From contig NZ_JAFBDS010000012.1 in NCBI RefSeq assembly GCF_016908375.1, positions 1 through 64,000 on the forward strand: a DNA stretch of 64,000 nt, read 5' to 3'. Shown here one piece after another: positions 9,903 through 18,576 of this stretch; within the stretch, counting starts at the first letter, position 1; every line of letters starts with the position of its first letter. This stretch comes from Amphibacillus cookii. GTDB taxonomy: Bacteria; Bacillota; Bacilli; Bacillales; Amphibacillaceae. The position numbers and the translations under genes were made by a program. The notes beneath the pieces are model-generated. The model was given only the letters and a program-made list of their open reading frames with translations, made no database searches and was not told the origin of the DNA.

Positions 9903-10766
9903 ATGACTATACAAATCATAACAGACAGTGGCGCCGATCTATCAAAATCAATGCAGGAAAAATGGCAAATTAAAGTAACCCCTTTATTTGTTCATTTTGG
10001 TGATCAACAATACCGATCAGAGCAACTATCTACTGCTGCTTTTTTAGAAAAACTCGAAGAAAGCAAGCGCTTCCCAAGCTCATCAGCACCTGGACCTCAT
10101 GAATATTACCAGGCCTTTAAAGAAATACCAGCAGATCAATCAATTATCCATTTTAGTATATCAGCCGGTGTAAGTAGTGCTTATCATCATGCCGAAATGG
10201 GTAAAAATATGCTGTTAGAAGAAGAGCCTGACCGAGAAATTGCTATTATTAATACCAAATCAGCATCCACGGGCATGATTCTATTAATAAATGAAGCGAT
10301 AAAAAAGATAAACGAGGGCCTATCTTTTACTAATATTATTACCCATATCGAACAACGAATTAAACATTTGCATACTATATTTGTTTTGAAAACTTTAGAT
10401 AACTTAATCCGTGGTGGACGTTTAGATAAAGTTAAAGGTGCTGTTGCTAAAACTTTGAATGTTAAGCTGATTTTACATGCAAGTTCTGAAGGAAAGATAG
10501 AAGTACTAGAAAAAGTGCGTGGCCATAAAAAAGCAACCAGACGATTTATTGAAACCATCGGCGCACATATTTCAGATACATCACGCAACAATTTGGTGTT
10601 AACACATTGCCATGCTCAAGAACGATTAGATGAATTTATAACAACAATAGAACAAGACTATTCATTTGAGAACATACTTACTGCAGAAACAGGTCCGGTT
10701 ATATCTGCCCATGCGGGTCAAGGTGCTATCGTTATGTCTTTTTTTAGTGATCAACCACGCAAATGA
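9903..10766 (+). CDS. DegV-family fatty-acid-binding protein
   Basis: 287-aa member of the DegV (FakB-like) family, which binds fatty acids for phosphorylation by FakA. Motifs: IQIITDSGADLS at the N-terminus, FPSSSAPGPHEYYQAF, IHFSISAGVSSAYHHA, and a C-terminal ETGPVISAHAGQGAI. The ATG at 9903 follows AGGTGA; the frame is open further upstream (9840) without a ribosome site. Monocistronic; the stop is immediately followed by a long copy of the dispersed repeat. Confidence 0.93.
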   Translation: MTIQIITDSGADLSKSMQEKWQIKVTPLFVHFGDQQYRSEQLSTAAFLEKLEESKRFPSSSAPGPHEYYQAFKEIPADQSIIHFSISAGVSSAYHHAEMGKNMLLEEEPDREIAIINTKSASTGMILLINEAIKKINEGLSFTNIITHIEQRIKHLHTIFVLKTLDNLIRGGRLDKVKGAVAKTLNVKLILHASSEGKIEVLEKVRGHKKATRRFIETIGAHISDTSRNNLVLTHCHAQERLDEFITTIEQDYSFENILTAETGPVISAHAGQGAIVMSFFSDQPRK

Positions 10767-10767
10767 T

Positions 10768-11015
10768 AAAACAAACCTGCAATCAGTGAACGGTAGGCTA
10801 CAGGACGTAGATCTTGCAGACGTGGGCCTACAGGATGTAGGTTATGCAGACGTTGCCACAGGACGTGGCGATCTTAGTCTGTAATCCTTCTTAAAGACGT
10901 GGCGGTTTTAGTCTACGATCTTACCCTCCCACTGGTTGCAGGTTCGTTGAGTGAATCAGGACATGAGCGTCCGTTATCACCCGCCTATATAGATTGATTT
11001 AAAAGGCGGATCTGT
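10768..11015 (+). repeat. Dispersed two-hairpin repeat, copy I (long-arm variant)
   Basis: The longest copy. The outer arms of hairpin 1 (CAATCAGTG and CCCACTGGTTG) are separated by about 135 bp that contain tandem 28-29 bp units built on CTACAGGACGTAG and TGCAGACGT. Hairpin 2 ends early (CCGCCT/AAGGCGG) and the usual right end is altered. The last codons and stop of the minus-strand esterase gene are supplied by this copy. Confidence 0.8.
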
Positions 11016-11727
11016 TATTTTCCACCTCACAAACTTCACGCATTAAATAGCTAAAGACAGCATTAATAACAATATCCTTATCATCACCTAAACAGATTAA
11101 ATGTTTTGAATCCGCATAATAAATCACGTCAATGTCAACGGGAATTTCCTTATTTAAATAATGTGTTGTTTTATAAGGAACAACGCCGTCTTGTATCCCC
11201 TGTAAAACAAGAACAGGGCAGTTTATCTCTTGAAGTGAATCCCGCGTCGCACGCATACATTTTAAAAACTCAACATAAGCTCGAGGTGGAATCGCACCTC
11301 TTTTATGCTTAAATTGTTGATAAGTAAAATTATCTTCAATTTCTCCCGTAACACGATCTTTTATCACTTGACTCGCTTCCACTGTCATTTTAATTAAACT
11401 TAGATATTTCCTAGATGGCGATAACATGACCAAACGATCGACTTGATACTTTGCAGCTAGATAACCAGCAATCATCCCACCCATCGAAAAACCAATCACA
11501 AAGATTTTAGTTGCCTTTTTAGCCAGTTCTTGATAGGCTTGTTCAGCTGCATCTAACCAATCACTATAAGTAACAGTGTTTAATTGCAGATTCATACCAT
11601 GACCTGGTAGCGTTGGCACACTTAACAACCAATCCGTTTGTTCACTTAAATAATTAGTTAATGGCTCGATCTCGTGAGGGCCACCAGTAAATCCATGTAT
11701 ACATAAACATCCAATAATAGCGCTCAC
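10999..11727 (-). CDS. Alpha/beta-hydrolase, Est30-like carboxylesterase
   Basis: Esterase-like hydrolase of 240 aa. GCLCIHGFTGGPHE forms the oxyanion region, IGFSMGGMIAGYLA carries the nucleophile Ser, VLQGIQDGVVPY the acid and DSKHLI the catalytic His. Start is uncertain: GTG 11727 lies directly on the ribosome site AAAGGGTGA, while ATT 11718, five bases after it, would give the family-typical MIGCLCIHGF. The C-terminus (VENNRSAF) lies inside the neighbouring repeat copy. Physiological substrate unknown. Confidence 0.88.
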   Translation of the reverse strand: MSAIIGCLCIHGFTGGPHEIEPLTNYLSEQTDWLLSVPTLPGHGMNLQLNTVTYSDWLDAAEQAYQELAKKATKIFVIGFSMGGMIAGYLAAKYQVDRLVMLSPSRKYLSLIKMTVEASQVIKDRVTGEIEDNFTYQQFKHKRGAIPPRAYVEFLKCMRATRDSLQEINCPVLVLQGIQDGVVPYKTTHYLNKEIPVDIDVIYYADSKHLICLGDDKDIVINAVFSYLMREVCEVENNRSAF

Positions 11728-11771
11728 CCTTTCTTAGCTCTTCGTATGATTTTCGTTTGCCCATCTTATAT

Positions 11772-11965
11772 ACAATGAACCTTCAATCAGTGGGCGAAGG
11801 GCTACAAGACGTAGGTCATGCAGACGTGGCTCTACGAGCTTACCCACCCACTGATTGCTAGTTAAGTGCATCAGGACATTAGCGTCCGTTATTAACCACC
11901 TCAATTGATTTGCTCTACTCTCTATTTTAAGAGGGGGGGTTTACGGACGGTTATCTGTGCTAAAA
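11772..11965 (+). repeat. Dispersed two-hairpin repeat, copy B (long-arm variant)
   Basis: Starts ATGAACCTTCAATCAGTGGG; hairpin 1 has an insertion with CTACAAGACGTAGGTCATG, then CCCACTGATTG, GCATCAGGACATTAGC, CGTCCGT ... ACGGACGG and TTATCTGTG. Located upstream of the esterase gene, 45 bp from its start. Confidence 0.88.
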
Positions 11966-12013
11966 CATGAATGTATAACAATAGTCTTGCCATTTGATGA
12001 CAAGACTATGTCT

Positions 12014-12370
12014 TTATTTTACCCCTTTAAAAAATGAACCAATACCTTTAACAATCGGTGTGAATTGTTGATAAGTATTAGCTACTTGGCCAGCTGTGTT
12101 CAATACTTTATCAAAATCTAATTGTCCTTCATTATTTTGAAAATATCCCATAACCCCCTTATTCGGTTGTGGTTGTGGCTGTTCCATCGCCGCACCTTGA
12201 TGTGGAATCGGCCAATTACCATGTGCATGATAAGGTGTATTTAAGAACGGTGGAAATGATTGCTGATTGCCTGATATTTGGGGCGGAAACCCCTTCGGTT
12301 GAACAGGTTGTGGATAGTTATAGTATGGCACACGATAACTTGGCGGATACTCTGAACGTCTTGATCGCAT
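12014..12370 (-). CDS. YppG-like protein
   Basis: 118-aa protein with a Pro/Gln/Tyr-rich disordered N-terminal half (PPSYRVPYYNYPQPVQP) and a conserved C-terminus (NKGVMGYFQNNEGQLDFDK, TAGQVANTYQQFTPIVKGI). This layout matches the YppG-like family of Bacillus, of unknown role and possibly spore-associated. No signal peptide. It is followed by a short gap and the copy B repeat. Confidence 0.78.
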   Translation of the reverse strand: MRSRRSEYPPSYRVPYYNYPQPVQPKGFPPQISGNQQSFPPFLNTPYHAHGNWPIPHQGAAMEQPQPQPNKGVMGYFQNNEGQLDFDKVLNTAGQVANTYQQFTPIVKGIGSFFKGVK

Positions 12371-12440
12371 TAGAAAACACCCCTATTCAATAATCTGAGC
12401 TAAAATAGTATATGCGATTTGCGATTTAATCGTTCATGTT

Positions 12441-12683
12441 CTATTTGCATTGATAAATTAATTGTTCAATTTTTCTCTTTTGAAAACCTAGTACCTTTTT
12501 ATCGTTAATGATGATAGCAGGTGTCGCATATATGTTTAGTCGTTGAAGTTCCTTTAAATAAGCTTTATTCTCACTTATATTTTTCTTTTCAAAATTAACC
12601 GCCATTTCTTCTAACAAACGAATAACTTTGTCTGATTCTTTACATTGGTTACTGACATAAACGACAATATGTTCTACTGACAT
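12441..12683 (-). CDS. Glutaredoxin-like small protein (monothiol type)
   Basis: 80-aa thioredoxin-fold protein: beta strand HIVVYVSN, then QCKESDKVIRLLEE, cis-Pro segment IYATPAIIINDKKVLGF. The active-site motif is C-K-E-S instead of CxxC, so it would act as a monothiol protein if redox-active. Lies 70 bp upstream of the YppG-like gene on the same strand; an operon is possible. Partner unknown. Confidence 0.8.
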   Translation of the reverse strand: MSVEHIVVYVSNQCKESDKVIRLLEEMAVNFEKKNISENKAYLKELQRLNIYATPAIIINDKKVLGFQKRKIEQLIYQCK

Positions 12684-12949
12684 AACAATTGCACCCCTCT
12701 CTACCTATGATGACTGACCATGCTGCAAAATCGCACTTTAAAAGCGACAACCATTCTCCTAGGTTGAAATACCCATTAAAACTATTACTCATATACCCCT
12801 CACATTGACGGCTAAACATGATTTCGGATTAATATTTCATACTACCAGCATTTATGGGGCAAGATGCTTTCATTTAATCGATTCTACTTTCATTGACTTA
12901 TTATACAAGTGCCCCTTATTTATTAAGGAACGACATTAATCCTTAAAGT

Positions 12950-13120
12950 GCAGGTCAGTTAGACGATGTCACACGACGTGACGGGTTTAGTTTAATCTTC
13001 TACTAAGTAAAGCAAAGATCGCTTGTTTAGTTCGCGCTGGGACGGCGGTTGCTCGCCTCACTGAAAAGATTTGTTTCCACAGGAACCACGCATATTTCAG
13101 ATGCTAAATGACGTGTCCTA
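12950..13120. repeat. Degenerate dispersed repeat, related to 44135-44360
   Basis: Shares GTTAGACNATGTCACACGA and the following ACGNGTTTANT with the segment near 44155. A small hairpin GTCAC-ACGAC-GTGAC is intact here. It also has TTTCCACAGGA, similar to TTCCCACAGGA in the 52.8-kb element. Confidence 0.5.
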
Positions 13121-13131
13121 GAAAGATAAAC

Positions 13132-13178
13132 AACCGAACTATAATGATTAAGCACCCATTATAGTTCGGTTATTATAT
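13132..13178. terminator. Strong palindrome, probable bidirectional terminator
   Basis: AACCGAACTATAATG pairs perfectly with CATTATAGTTCGGTT; the plus strand continues ATTATATT. It could end transcription from the marR side, about 290 bp downstream of that gene. Confidence 0.55.
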
Positions 13179-13234
13179 TGACTCAACTTTCGCACACTGA
13201 AAATAGTCATTCAACCTTCTCATACGTTTAGAAC

Positions 13235-13375
13235 GTTATTTCGTTCCGAAAAGCAATGGATTCGCTTTTCGCGGGAATGGTTTCAGCTAACTTTAGCAGC
13301 TAAGAGCGCTTCTAAAGTGGATCTTCAGCTCATCCTATTCTCGCAGAAGTCTCACTCATTGCTTATCTCCACTAA
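13235..13375 (-). repeat. Bacillaceae-type palindromic element, copy 1
   Basis: On the minus strand: AAGCAATGAGTGAGACTTC, GAGCTGAAGATCCACTTT, a central hairpin, AGTTAGCTGAAACCATTCC, CGCGAAAAGCGAATCCATTG. The same order of segments is found at 32565-32698. Resembles a common small intergenic repeat of Bacillus-related genomes (recalled, not searched). Confidence 0.7.
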
Positions 13376-13463
13376 GACTGGGGATACTTCATGCGATCGC
13401 GGATTCATGTGATTTCCTAAGTAAGCCCAACCGCACGAAATTACTGATTTCAACGTCTACCTG

Positions 13464-13928
13464 TTATTTTAGTGATTCAGCGTAAGTTCCTAGTTTTTTC
13501 AGCAAATGAATAGCTTCTTTTTTTTCATCTTCAGTTAAACCATCCGTGATCTGCTCAATTTGTTTCCAATGATCAGGAAAAATCTCATTCAATAATTGTT
13601 TACCTTGATCTGTTATCGATGCATAAGTAATTCTTCGATCATTAGAACATTGGACACGCTTAATGTATTGTTTCTTTTCTAATTTATCAACAACGTATGT
13701 AATACTACCACTTGCTAATAAAATCTTATCCCCAATCTTTTGCAAAGGCTGAGCTCCAGAATGGAACAATAACTCTAATACGCCAAAATCAGTCGTATTT
13801 AAGCCCTTTTTACGAATATCAGCGGCTACTTGGTCAGCAACTGACCGATACGCTTTTGACAATACAACAAATAATTTTAATGATGGGTCTTGCTTTCGTT
13901 CCTCATAATGTTCTCTTTCTTGATCCAT
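13464..13928 (-). CDS. MarR-family transcriptional regulator
   Basis: 154-aa winged-helix regulator: LLFHSGAQPLQKIGDKILLASGSITYVVDKLEKKQYI is the recognition region and DRRITYASITDQGKQLL the wing. It resembles B. subtilis YusO-type regulators that respond to small ligands or oxidants. GGAG lies five bases before the ATG. The start is 14 bp after ecsB, so it may be read from the ecs operon, or have its own promoter inside ecsB. Confidence 0.93.
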   Translation of the reverse strand: MDQEREHYEERKQDPSLKLFVVLSKAYRSVADQVAADIRKKGLNTTDFGVLELLFHSGAQPLQKIGDKILLASGSITYVVDKLEKKQYIKRVQCSNDRRITYASITDQGKQLLNEIFPDHWKQIEQITDGLTEDEKKEAIHLLKKLGTYAESLK

Positions 13929-13941
13929 ATAAACTCCGCTC

Positions 13942-15354
13942 CTACTTCACGATATAATTATAGTAAGTATAACGTATTACTCCATAAATGATAATTAATA
14001 TGCTAATGATGGGAAACTGTGTCGAATAAGCAATGCCAAAAAATAATAACACAAGTCGTAAAAATGAGGAAAGAGAGAATTGAACTAAAGGTTGAACATA
14101 CCGCTTAACCCGATAGGTCAATAACTCCAAACAGAAATAATAACCCGATAGACTATAGGCAACTATTCTAGTCGTTAAGGTTAACCACGACATTTCCAAA
14201 TAAACAGCCAAACCTGTGATTAACAGCATGAAAGGTATCAAACCTAGCATTAGCCAACGTAAATAAGCTTGTTTCCAGGCATCCATTTGCCAGGGTAGGC
14301 AATTTAACATATTTTCACTGAAAATAACTTGAAAAAAACTCGCACCTATTTGACTGTACAAATAAAGAAAAATAGCTACCATCCAGCCGTATAGGTTAAA
14401 TGATTGTATTCCTAACATAATCACAATAAATAGAATAGAAAATAACGCTTGAAACACATGCTCCTTCTCTCTACTAAACATGAAAAAGATTAATCGATGG
14501 TAGATTTGTAATCGTTTTTTATGATTAAAAGGTTTTCGCCATTTGCTACTGCGAATAACCTGGTCATAAAGCCCCTTTCGCTTAGGGGATTCAATTTTAA
14601 CTTTTGAGGCAAAATTCACCAGTGGATTACTCCATAACAAGCGATCATTTGTATCGATGATCGTTGACCAGTTCGTTTGTTTAAAAATATGATGATAACC
14701 TTTTATATTAATGAAAATTAATATAAACATCGTTATACACAGCATAATCAAGGACAGATCAATCCAGAAAAATAATAAATTCAATCCGAAAACAATAATA
14801 GTCATGGTTTGACTGATCAAAAATTTTAGCAACCAGTGCATTTGAAACATCAGCCATTGTGGAATAATCATCAAACATTCTATAGTAAATAGACCAATAG
14901 TTAAGGTAAGAATGATCCCGTTAGAAAGTGTTGATACGATATAGAGCACGAGCGTTATGATCAACCAAACGAGTACTAATTTCTTCACCTTATTAAACAC
15001 TTGAAACCACCATAATTTTTTTCGATCATAGGGGAGTGTGGATAACAACCATTCAGCACTCGTAAACATAATACCCGGTCTTGTGAAACTTAGTGATAGT
15101 GGTCGTAAAATACCAAACAACAGGAAACCCGCGTATCCCGACTCTATTAGTGTTTCTATATATTCAAATACATAATCATATGGTGCTAACATATCTCTAA
15201 CAGCAAGCATGAGTAAAAAACCAAAGATAATCACATAAATCATATACGTGCGATCAAACAGTGTTAAAAATACCATTTGATTTAAATAGCGCTTTTTCTT
15301 AGCTTGGTTCTTTTTAATGTAGCGATATATGGAATAAGTTGAAGGTTTGGTCAT
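13942..15354 (-). CDS. ecsB: ABC transporter permease, EcsB-like
   Basis: 470-aa membrane protein with about ten hydrophobic segments and a basic central loop (roughly residues 240-290). Its start overlaps the ATPase stop by four bases (ATGA), so it is the membrane half of that transporter. EcsAB in B. subtilis affects protein secretion, competence and intramembrane proteolysis by RasP; the substrate is unknown. Longer than the usual EcsB (about 410 aa), so this assignment rests partly on the EcsA-like partner. Confidence 0.75.
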   Translation of the reverse strand: MTKPSTYSIYRYIKKNQAKKKRYLNQMVFLTLFDRTYMIYVIIFGFLLMLAVRDMLAPYDYVFEYIETLIESGYAGFLLFGILRPLSLSFTRPGIMFTSAEWLLSTLPYDRKKLWWFQVFNKVKKLVLVWLIITLVLYIVSTLSNGIILTLTIGLFTIECLMIIPQWLMFQMHWLLKFLISQTMTIIVFGLNLLFFWIDLSLIMLCITMFILIFINIKGYHHIFKQTNWSTIIDTNDRLLWSNPLVNFASKVKIESPKRKGLYDQVIRSSKWRKPFNHKKRLQIYHRLIFFMFSREKEHVFQALFSILFIVIMLGIQSFNLYGWMVAIFLYLYSQIGASFFQVIFSENMLNCLPWQMDAWKQAYLRWLMLGLIPFMLLITGLAVYLEMSWLTLTTRIVAYSLSGYYFCLELLTYRVKRYVQPLVQFSLSSFLRLVLLFFGIAYSTQFPIISILIIIYGVIRYTYYNYIVK

Positions 15355-16049
15355 GATTCTTCAAACCTCCGCTTTAAATAAGAAAAGTCTTCCATCTTCC
15401 CTTGATCAATGATCTCACCTTGCTGAAGCATAATATAGTGATCTGTTAAATCGGTTAAACGATCTAATTGATGTGTCGTTAACAATACCATTGCGTCTTC
15501 TTCTTGTACTTTGCGTTTAAGTTCTTTCATTAAAAAATCTGATGCATATATATCCAATCCCATAAATGGTTCATCTACCAGAATCAGCTTCACTTTAGGT
15601 AATAGCGCACAAATGGTTTGCACCTTTTGTCTCATTCCTTTTGATAAGGATTCAGGGTAATCATCTCGTTTATCACTAATCTCTAATGCTTGGGTGTAAT
15701 AGTCAATTAAACGCTCTGCATCCTCCGTATCAATCTGATAGCTCTCTGCATAAAGCTGAAAATGTTGTTGAACTGTCAATTCTGATAGCAAAAAAGGTTC
15801 TTCCGGTATATAAGAAAGGTTGGATTTAAATGCTAAGCCATCATCAACCTGATTGACACCTGCTAATTGAATAGACCCTTGATCGATTGGCACCAGTCCT
15901 AGGATCGCCTTCATAATCGTTGATTTCCCTGCACCATTGTGGCCAATTAGTGCCGTGATGCCTCCAGACTCCAAAGAAAAGCGAACCTGATTAAGAATCG
16001 TGTTTTTCCTAATTGAAACTGTGACATGATCAAATTCAAAAGTAGCCAT
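15351..16049 (-). CDS. ecsA: ABC transporter ATPase, EcsA-like
   Basis: 232-aa ATPase with Walker A IGHNGAGKST, Q-loop segment SYIPEEPFLL, signature LSKGMRQKVQTICAL, Walker B LILVDEPFMGLD and switch His in LLTTHQLDRL. The IPEEP segment and SKGMRQK signature match EcsA. GAGGAG precedes ATG 16049; an in-frame GTG at 16064 is inside the ribosome site and is rejected. It follows the GNAT gene directly, so popT-GNAT-ecsA-ecsB-marR read as one minus-strand run. Confidence 0.85.
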   Translation of the reverse strand: MATFEFDHVTVSIRKNTILNQVRFSLESGGITALIGHNGAGKSTIMKAILGLVPIDQGSIQLAGVNQVDDGLAFKSNLSYIPEEPFLLSELTVQQHFQLYAESYQIDTEDAERLIDYYTQALEISDKRDDYPESLSKGMRQKVQTICALLPKVKLILVDEPFMGLDIYASDFLMKELKRKVQEEDAMVLLTTHQLDRLTDLTDHYIMLQQGEIIDQGKMEDFSYLKRRFEES

Positions 16050-16053
16050 CGTT

Positions 16054-16557
16054 TCACTCCTCACCTTTTAATAATTTCTCATAATAATGTAGCTCATTCA
16101 GGTCTCGCGGGTCTTGTCTAGCTTCAACAAATTGATAACCATGACGCTGAAATAAGCGTTGAGCAAAGTGATTATGTGCAAATGTATCTGTGTTTAAATG
16201 CCTTCCTAATGATTTTGCTAAATTTTCAGCGAATTGAAAAAATTGATCAGCTACACCTTTGCCCCGATAACTGGGCGAAACAGCTAATCGCTTTATAGTC
16301 AAAGCTGGTTGTTGGCTTGACCAATTAATTAACGGATATTCTTGATGACCCCTTTTGCTTATCGTACAAACACCATGTATAACACCTTCTTCTTCAAAAA
16401 CATAAAGCTCATCACGACTTAGATCCCTTTGATAATCTTCAGCAGTAGGATACGCTTCATCCCACTGCTGACTACCTTGCGCATGCATGACTTCCACAAC
16501 TAATTTAACGATTGACATGATATTTTCAATATCTTTTGGGTTCGCTTTTCTTATCAA
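16054..16557 (-). CDS. GNAT-family N-acetyltransferase
   Basis: 167-aa acetyltransferase. IRKANPKDIENIMSI is the usual N-terminal beta strand and helix; LTIKRLAVSPSYRGKGVADQFFQFAE is the acetyl-CoA pyrophosphate loop (motif A); HNHFAQRLFQRHGYQFV is motif B. TTG 16557 follows GGATGTGAT and gives the conventional MIRKA start; the more upstream ATG at 16575 has no ribosome site. Substrate unknown. Translationally close to ecsA and popT. Confidence 0.85.
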   Translation of the reverse strand: MIRKANPKDIENIMSIVKLVVEVMHAQGSQQWDEAYPTAEDYQRDLSRDELYVFEEEGVIHGVCTISKRGHQEYPLINWSSQQPALTIKRLAVSPSYRGKGVADQFFQFAENLAKSLGRHLNTDTFAHNHFAQRLFQRHGYQFVEARQDPRDLNELHYYEKLLKGEE

Positions 16558-16579
16558 ACTATCACATCCATTCAAACCA

Positions 16580-17404
16580 TTATTTTATTACTTCTTTATA
16601 TTCCAGCCGCCCAAGTAAATAGGCGATCGCAAGCCCTAACGAGAAAGCACCTACACTCAAGATCAGCTCAAAACGCGTTATCGGCCAGCCAGGGAAAATT
16701 ACCACAATAGAACCGATGACTAAACCAATAACCGTTGCATAGGTGGCGTGTGTATAATGCGTTAAGAAGTATTTGATAATCTTACTCATCGTTAAGATAC
16801 CAAGTCCAATCCCTAATGCTACAGCGATTAAAATATCAATATGAAGTTCATTAACTGCATGGATCACGGTGCCATAGGTTCCAATGATTAACAAGATCAA
16901 TGAACCACTAATACCAGGGAGAATCATGGCTGTACTCGCCAAGAATCCTGATGAAAACATATAAAAATAAGTGGTGATATCCACCTCAGTCATTACAAAC
17001 GCTTCATCTCCGTGTAAAAAATTTAGAGAAGCGGCGAGGATAGTTGCCACAAGTAAAAGCAAATAATGAGCTAGCTTAAAATTAACTTTTGCTTCCGATT
17101 TTCTAAACAAATAAGGAAGAATCCCTAAAATCAAACCAAGAAAAACAAATTGGGTTGGTTTGGGATAATGGTCAAATAACCATTCAATTGCACGTGCCAA
17201 TAATAAAATTGCACCAACAACACCGATCCCAAGTGGGATTAAAAATCCTAAATGCTTTCTCCAATCTTTAGTGAACAGTCCATTAATTGATACAATCAAT
17301 TGATCATAAATGCCCAATACCAGTGCAATTGTTCCCCCACTAACACCAGGAACAACATCACTTGCCCCCATCATCATACCGCGATATATATTTCTCCACT
17401 CCAT
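16580..17404 (-). CDS. popT: DUF368 undecaprenyl-phosphate translocase (PopT-like)
   Basis: 274-aa polytopic membrane protein with eight or so helices. The start MEWRNIYRGMMMGASDVVPGVSGGTIALVLGIYD is the DUF368 hallmark, and the family repeat recurs as MILPGISGSLILLIIGTY. DUF368 proteins have been shown to recycle undecaprenyl phosphate across the membrane, and are favoured at high pH, in keeping with an alkaliphilic host. First gene of the run leading to ecsAB. Confidence 0.9.
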   Translation of the reverse strand: MEWRNIYRGMMMGASDVVPGVSGGTIALVLGIYDQLIVSINGLFTKDWRKHLGFLIPLGIGVVGAILLLARAIEWLFDHYPKPTQFVFLGLILGILPYLFRKSEAKVNFKLAHYLLLLVATILAASLNFLHGDEAFVMTEVDITTYFYMFSSGFLASTAMILPGISGSLILLIIGTYGTVIHAVNELHIDILIAVALGIGLGILTMSKIIKYFLTHYTHATYATVIGLVIGSIVVIFPGWPITRFELILSVGAFSLGLAIAYLLGRLEYKEVIK

Positions 17405-17567
17405 TTATTGTTCTCCTTTTGACTATAATTAAATTTAAACCTGCTATGTATTATATCAAAACATGATTCAAGCGCCTACACTTTATACTTTAAATCATGT
17501 GGGATTCATAACCCTACTTCCTTATTGCTAAAGAAATGCGTATAATATTAAAGTGAAACTTCTTCAT

Positions 17568-17715
17568 AAAACGAACCTTCAAATAGTCGGCGTTCTCGTT
17601 CTTCGCCCACTAATGATTATTGAGAGAATCAGGACATTCGTCCGTTATCACCCACCTCAATTGATTTGCTCTACTCTCTATATTTGAGGTAGGTGGTTTA
17701 CGGACGGTTTCTTAC
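17568..17715 (+). repeat. Dispersed two-hairpin repeat, copy A
   Basis: AAACGAACCTTCAA, CGCCCACTAATGATT, GAATCAGGACATTCG, then CGTCCGTTAT CACCCACCTCAA paired with TTTGAGGTAGGTGG and TTTACGGACGG. The distal arm of hairpin 2 pairs over 12 bases. Lies between the divergent popT and HD-domain genes, 70 bp before the latter. Confidence 0.9.
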
Positions 17716-17786
17716 ACTTAGAACACACGTATGTTTACTGTCTGTACACATAATCAAGCAATTACCCTTAAAGAGGAGGAGTATTA

Positions 17787-18359
17787 ATGATTCACAATCA
17801 ATTAATGCGTGCCATTTCATACGCAGCCGCCAAACATGATGGCCAACGGCGTAAAGTTGATCATACACCTTATATCGCCCATCCCTATCGTGTTGCCATG
17901 CTTTTAAAAGAGCATGAATGCGAGGTAAACATTGTTATCGCAGGACTTCTACACGATATTGTTGAAGACACAGGAGCCACATTTACAGAGATCGAAAATC
18001 TTTTTGGTGAAGAAATAACTGAACTTGTTCGCTATGTGACAGAAGAAGATAAACAATTAGAGTGGGAAGAACGAAAGCAAAACAGCATCAATAAAATTGA
18101 ACAAGCACCCTTCCATGTAAAATTAATAATTTGTGCAGATAAAATTGATAATCTTCAATCCATGCTAGATAATGAAATGCTTTACGGTCAATCAATGTGG
18201 CAAGCTTTTGATCGTGGCAAAGCCTATCAACAATGGTATTATCAAAGTATGTACAACAGCGTTATATCAAACCTATCGTCAGAAACACACCACCCATTGA
18301 TCATTATGTTTAAGCAATTATTGGATCAGTTTTTAGAAAGCCTTCAACAAAAGAGCTAA
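17787..18359 (+). CDS. HD-domain protein, MESH1-like (p)ppGpp hydrolase family
   Basis: 190-aa HD-domain protein. The metal-binding set is spread over the segments YAAAKHDGQRRK, YIAHPYRVAMLL, LLHDIVEDTGATF (HD-ED) and ICADKIDNLQSM, matching the hydrolase half of RelA/SpoT and the small alarmone hydrolases. No synthetase, TGS or ACT domain is present. Likely trims (p)ppGpp or a related nucleotide; this is inference. AAGAGGAGGAG precedes the ATG. A repeat copy occupies most of its upstream region. Confidence 0.85.
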   Translation: MIHNQLMRAISYAAAKHDGQRRKVDHTPYIAHPYRVAMLLKEHECEVNIVIAGLLHDIVEDTGATFTEIENLFGEEITELVRYVTEEDKQLEWEERKQNSINKIEQAPFHVKLIICADKIDNLQSMLDNEMLYGQSMWQAFDRGKAYQQWYYQSMYNSVISNLSSETHHPLIIMFKQLLDQFLESLQQKS

Positions 18360-18576
18360 ACCATCTTCACTAACAAATGCACATGATTAAAACCATAGTA
18401 ACCAAAAAGCGACAATAGAGATATCCTTTGTTAATCGGATGTCTCGTTTACTGTAAATCAAAAGATACCTCCCCATGCCCTTATTAAAATAACCTTATCC
18501 GTGATTTCTGCAACAAAGGGGATTGAATGTTTTTATTTACCCCCTATCTCCACCCTTCCCTCATAACAAAAGATCA

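Larger units (their letters stand above)
12684..13463. other. 780-bp gene-free region with degenerate repeats
   Basis: No supported gene. Contains a degenerate repeat (12950-13120), a strong palindrome (13132-13171) and a structured palindromic element (13235-13375). The first 260 bp show nothing recognisable apart from a possible GGGGCA/TGCCCC long-range stem. Confidence 0.6.

Noticed and set aside
10780-10960. Short tandem repeats that could suggest a CRISPR array
   Set aside because: Units are adjacent, imperfect and palindromic, without unique spacers, and no cas gene is present; they belong to the long arm of repeat copy I.
11718-11727. Certain ATT initiation of the esterase
   Set aside because: GTG 11727 is possible although its spacing to the ribosome site is poor, so it is kept as the annotated start and ATT only noted.
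17568-17715. Hairpins of the dispersed repeat as ordinary Rho-independent terminators
   Set aside because: No T-run follows either hairpin in any copy, and copies lie upstream as well as downstream of genes.
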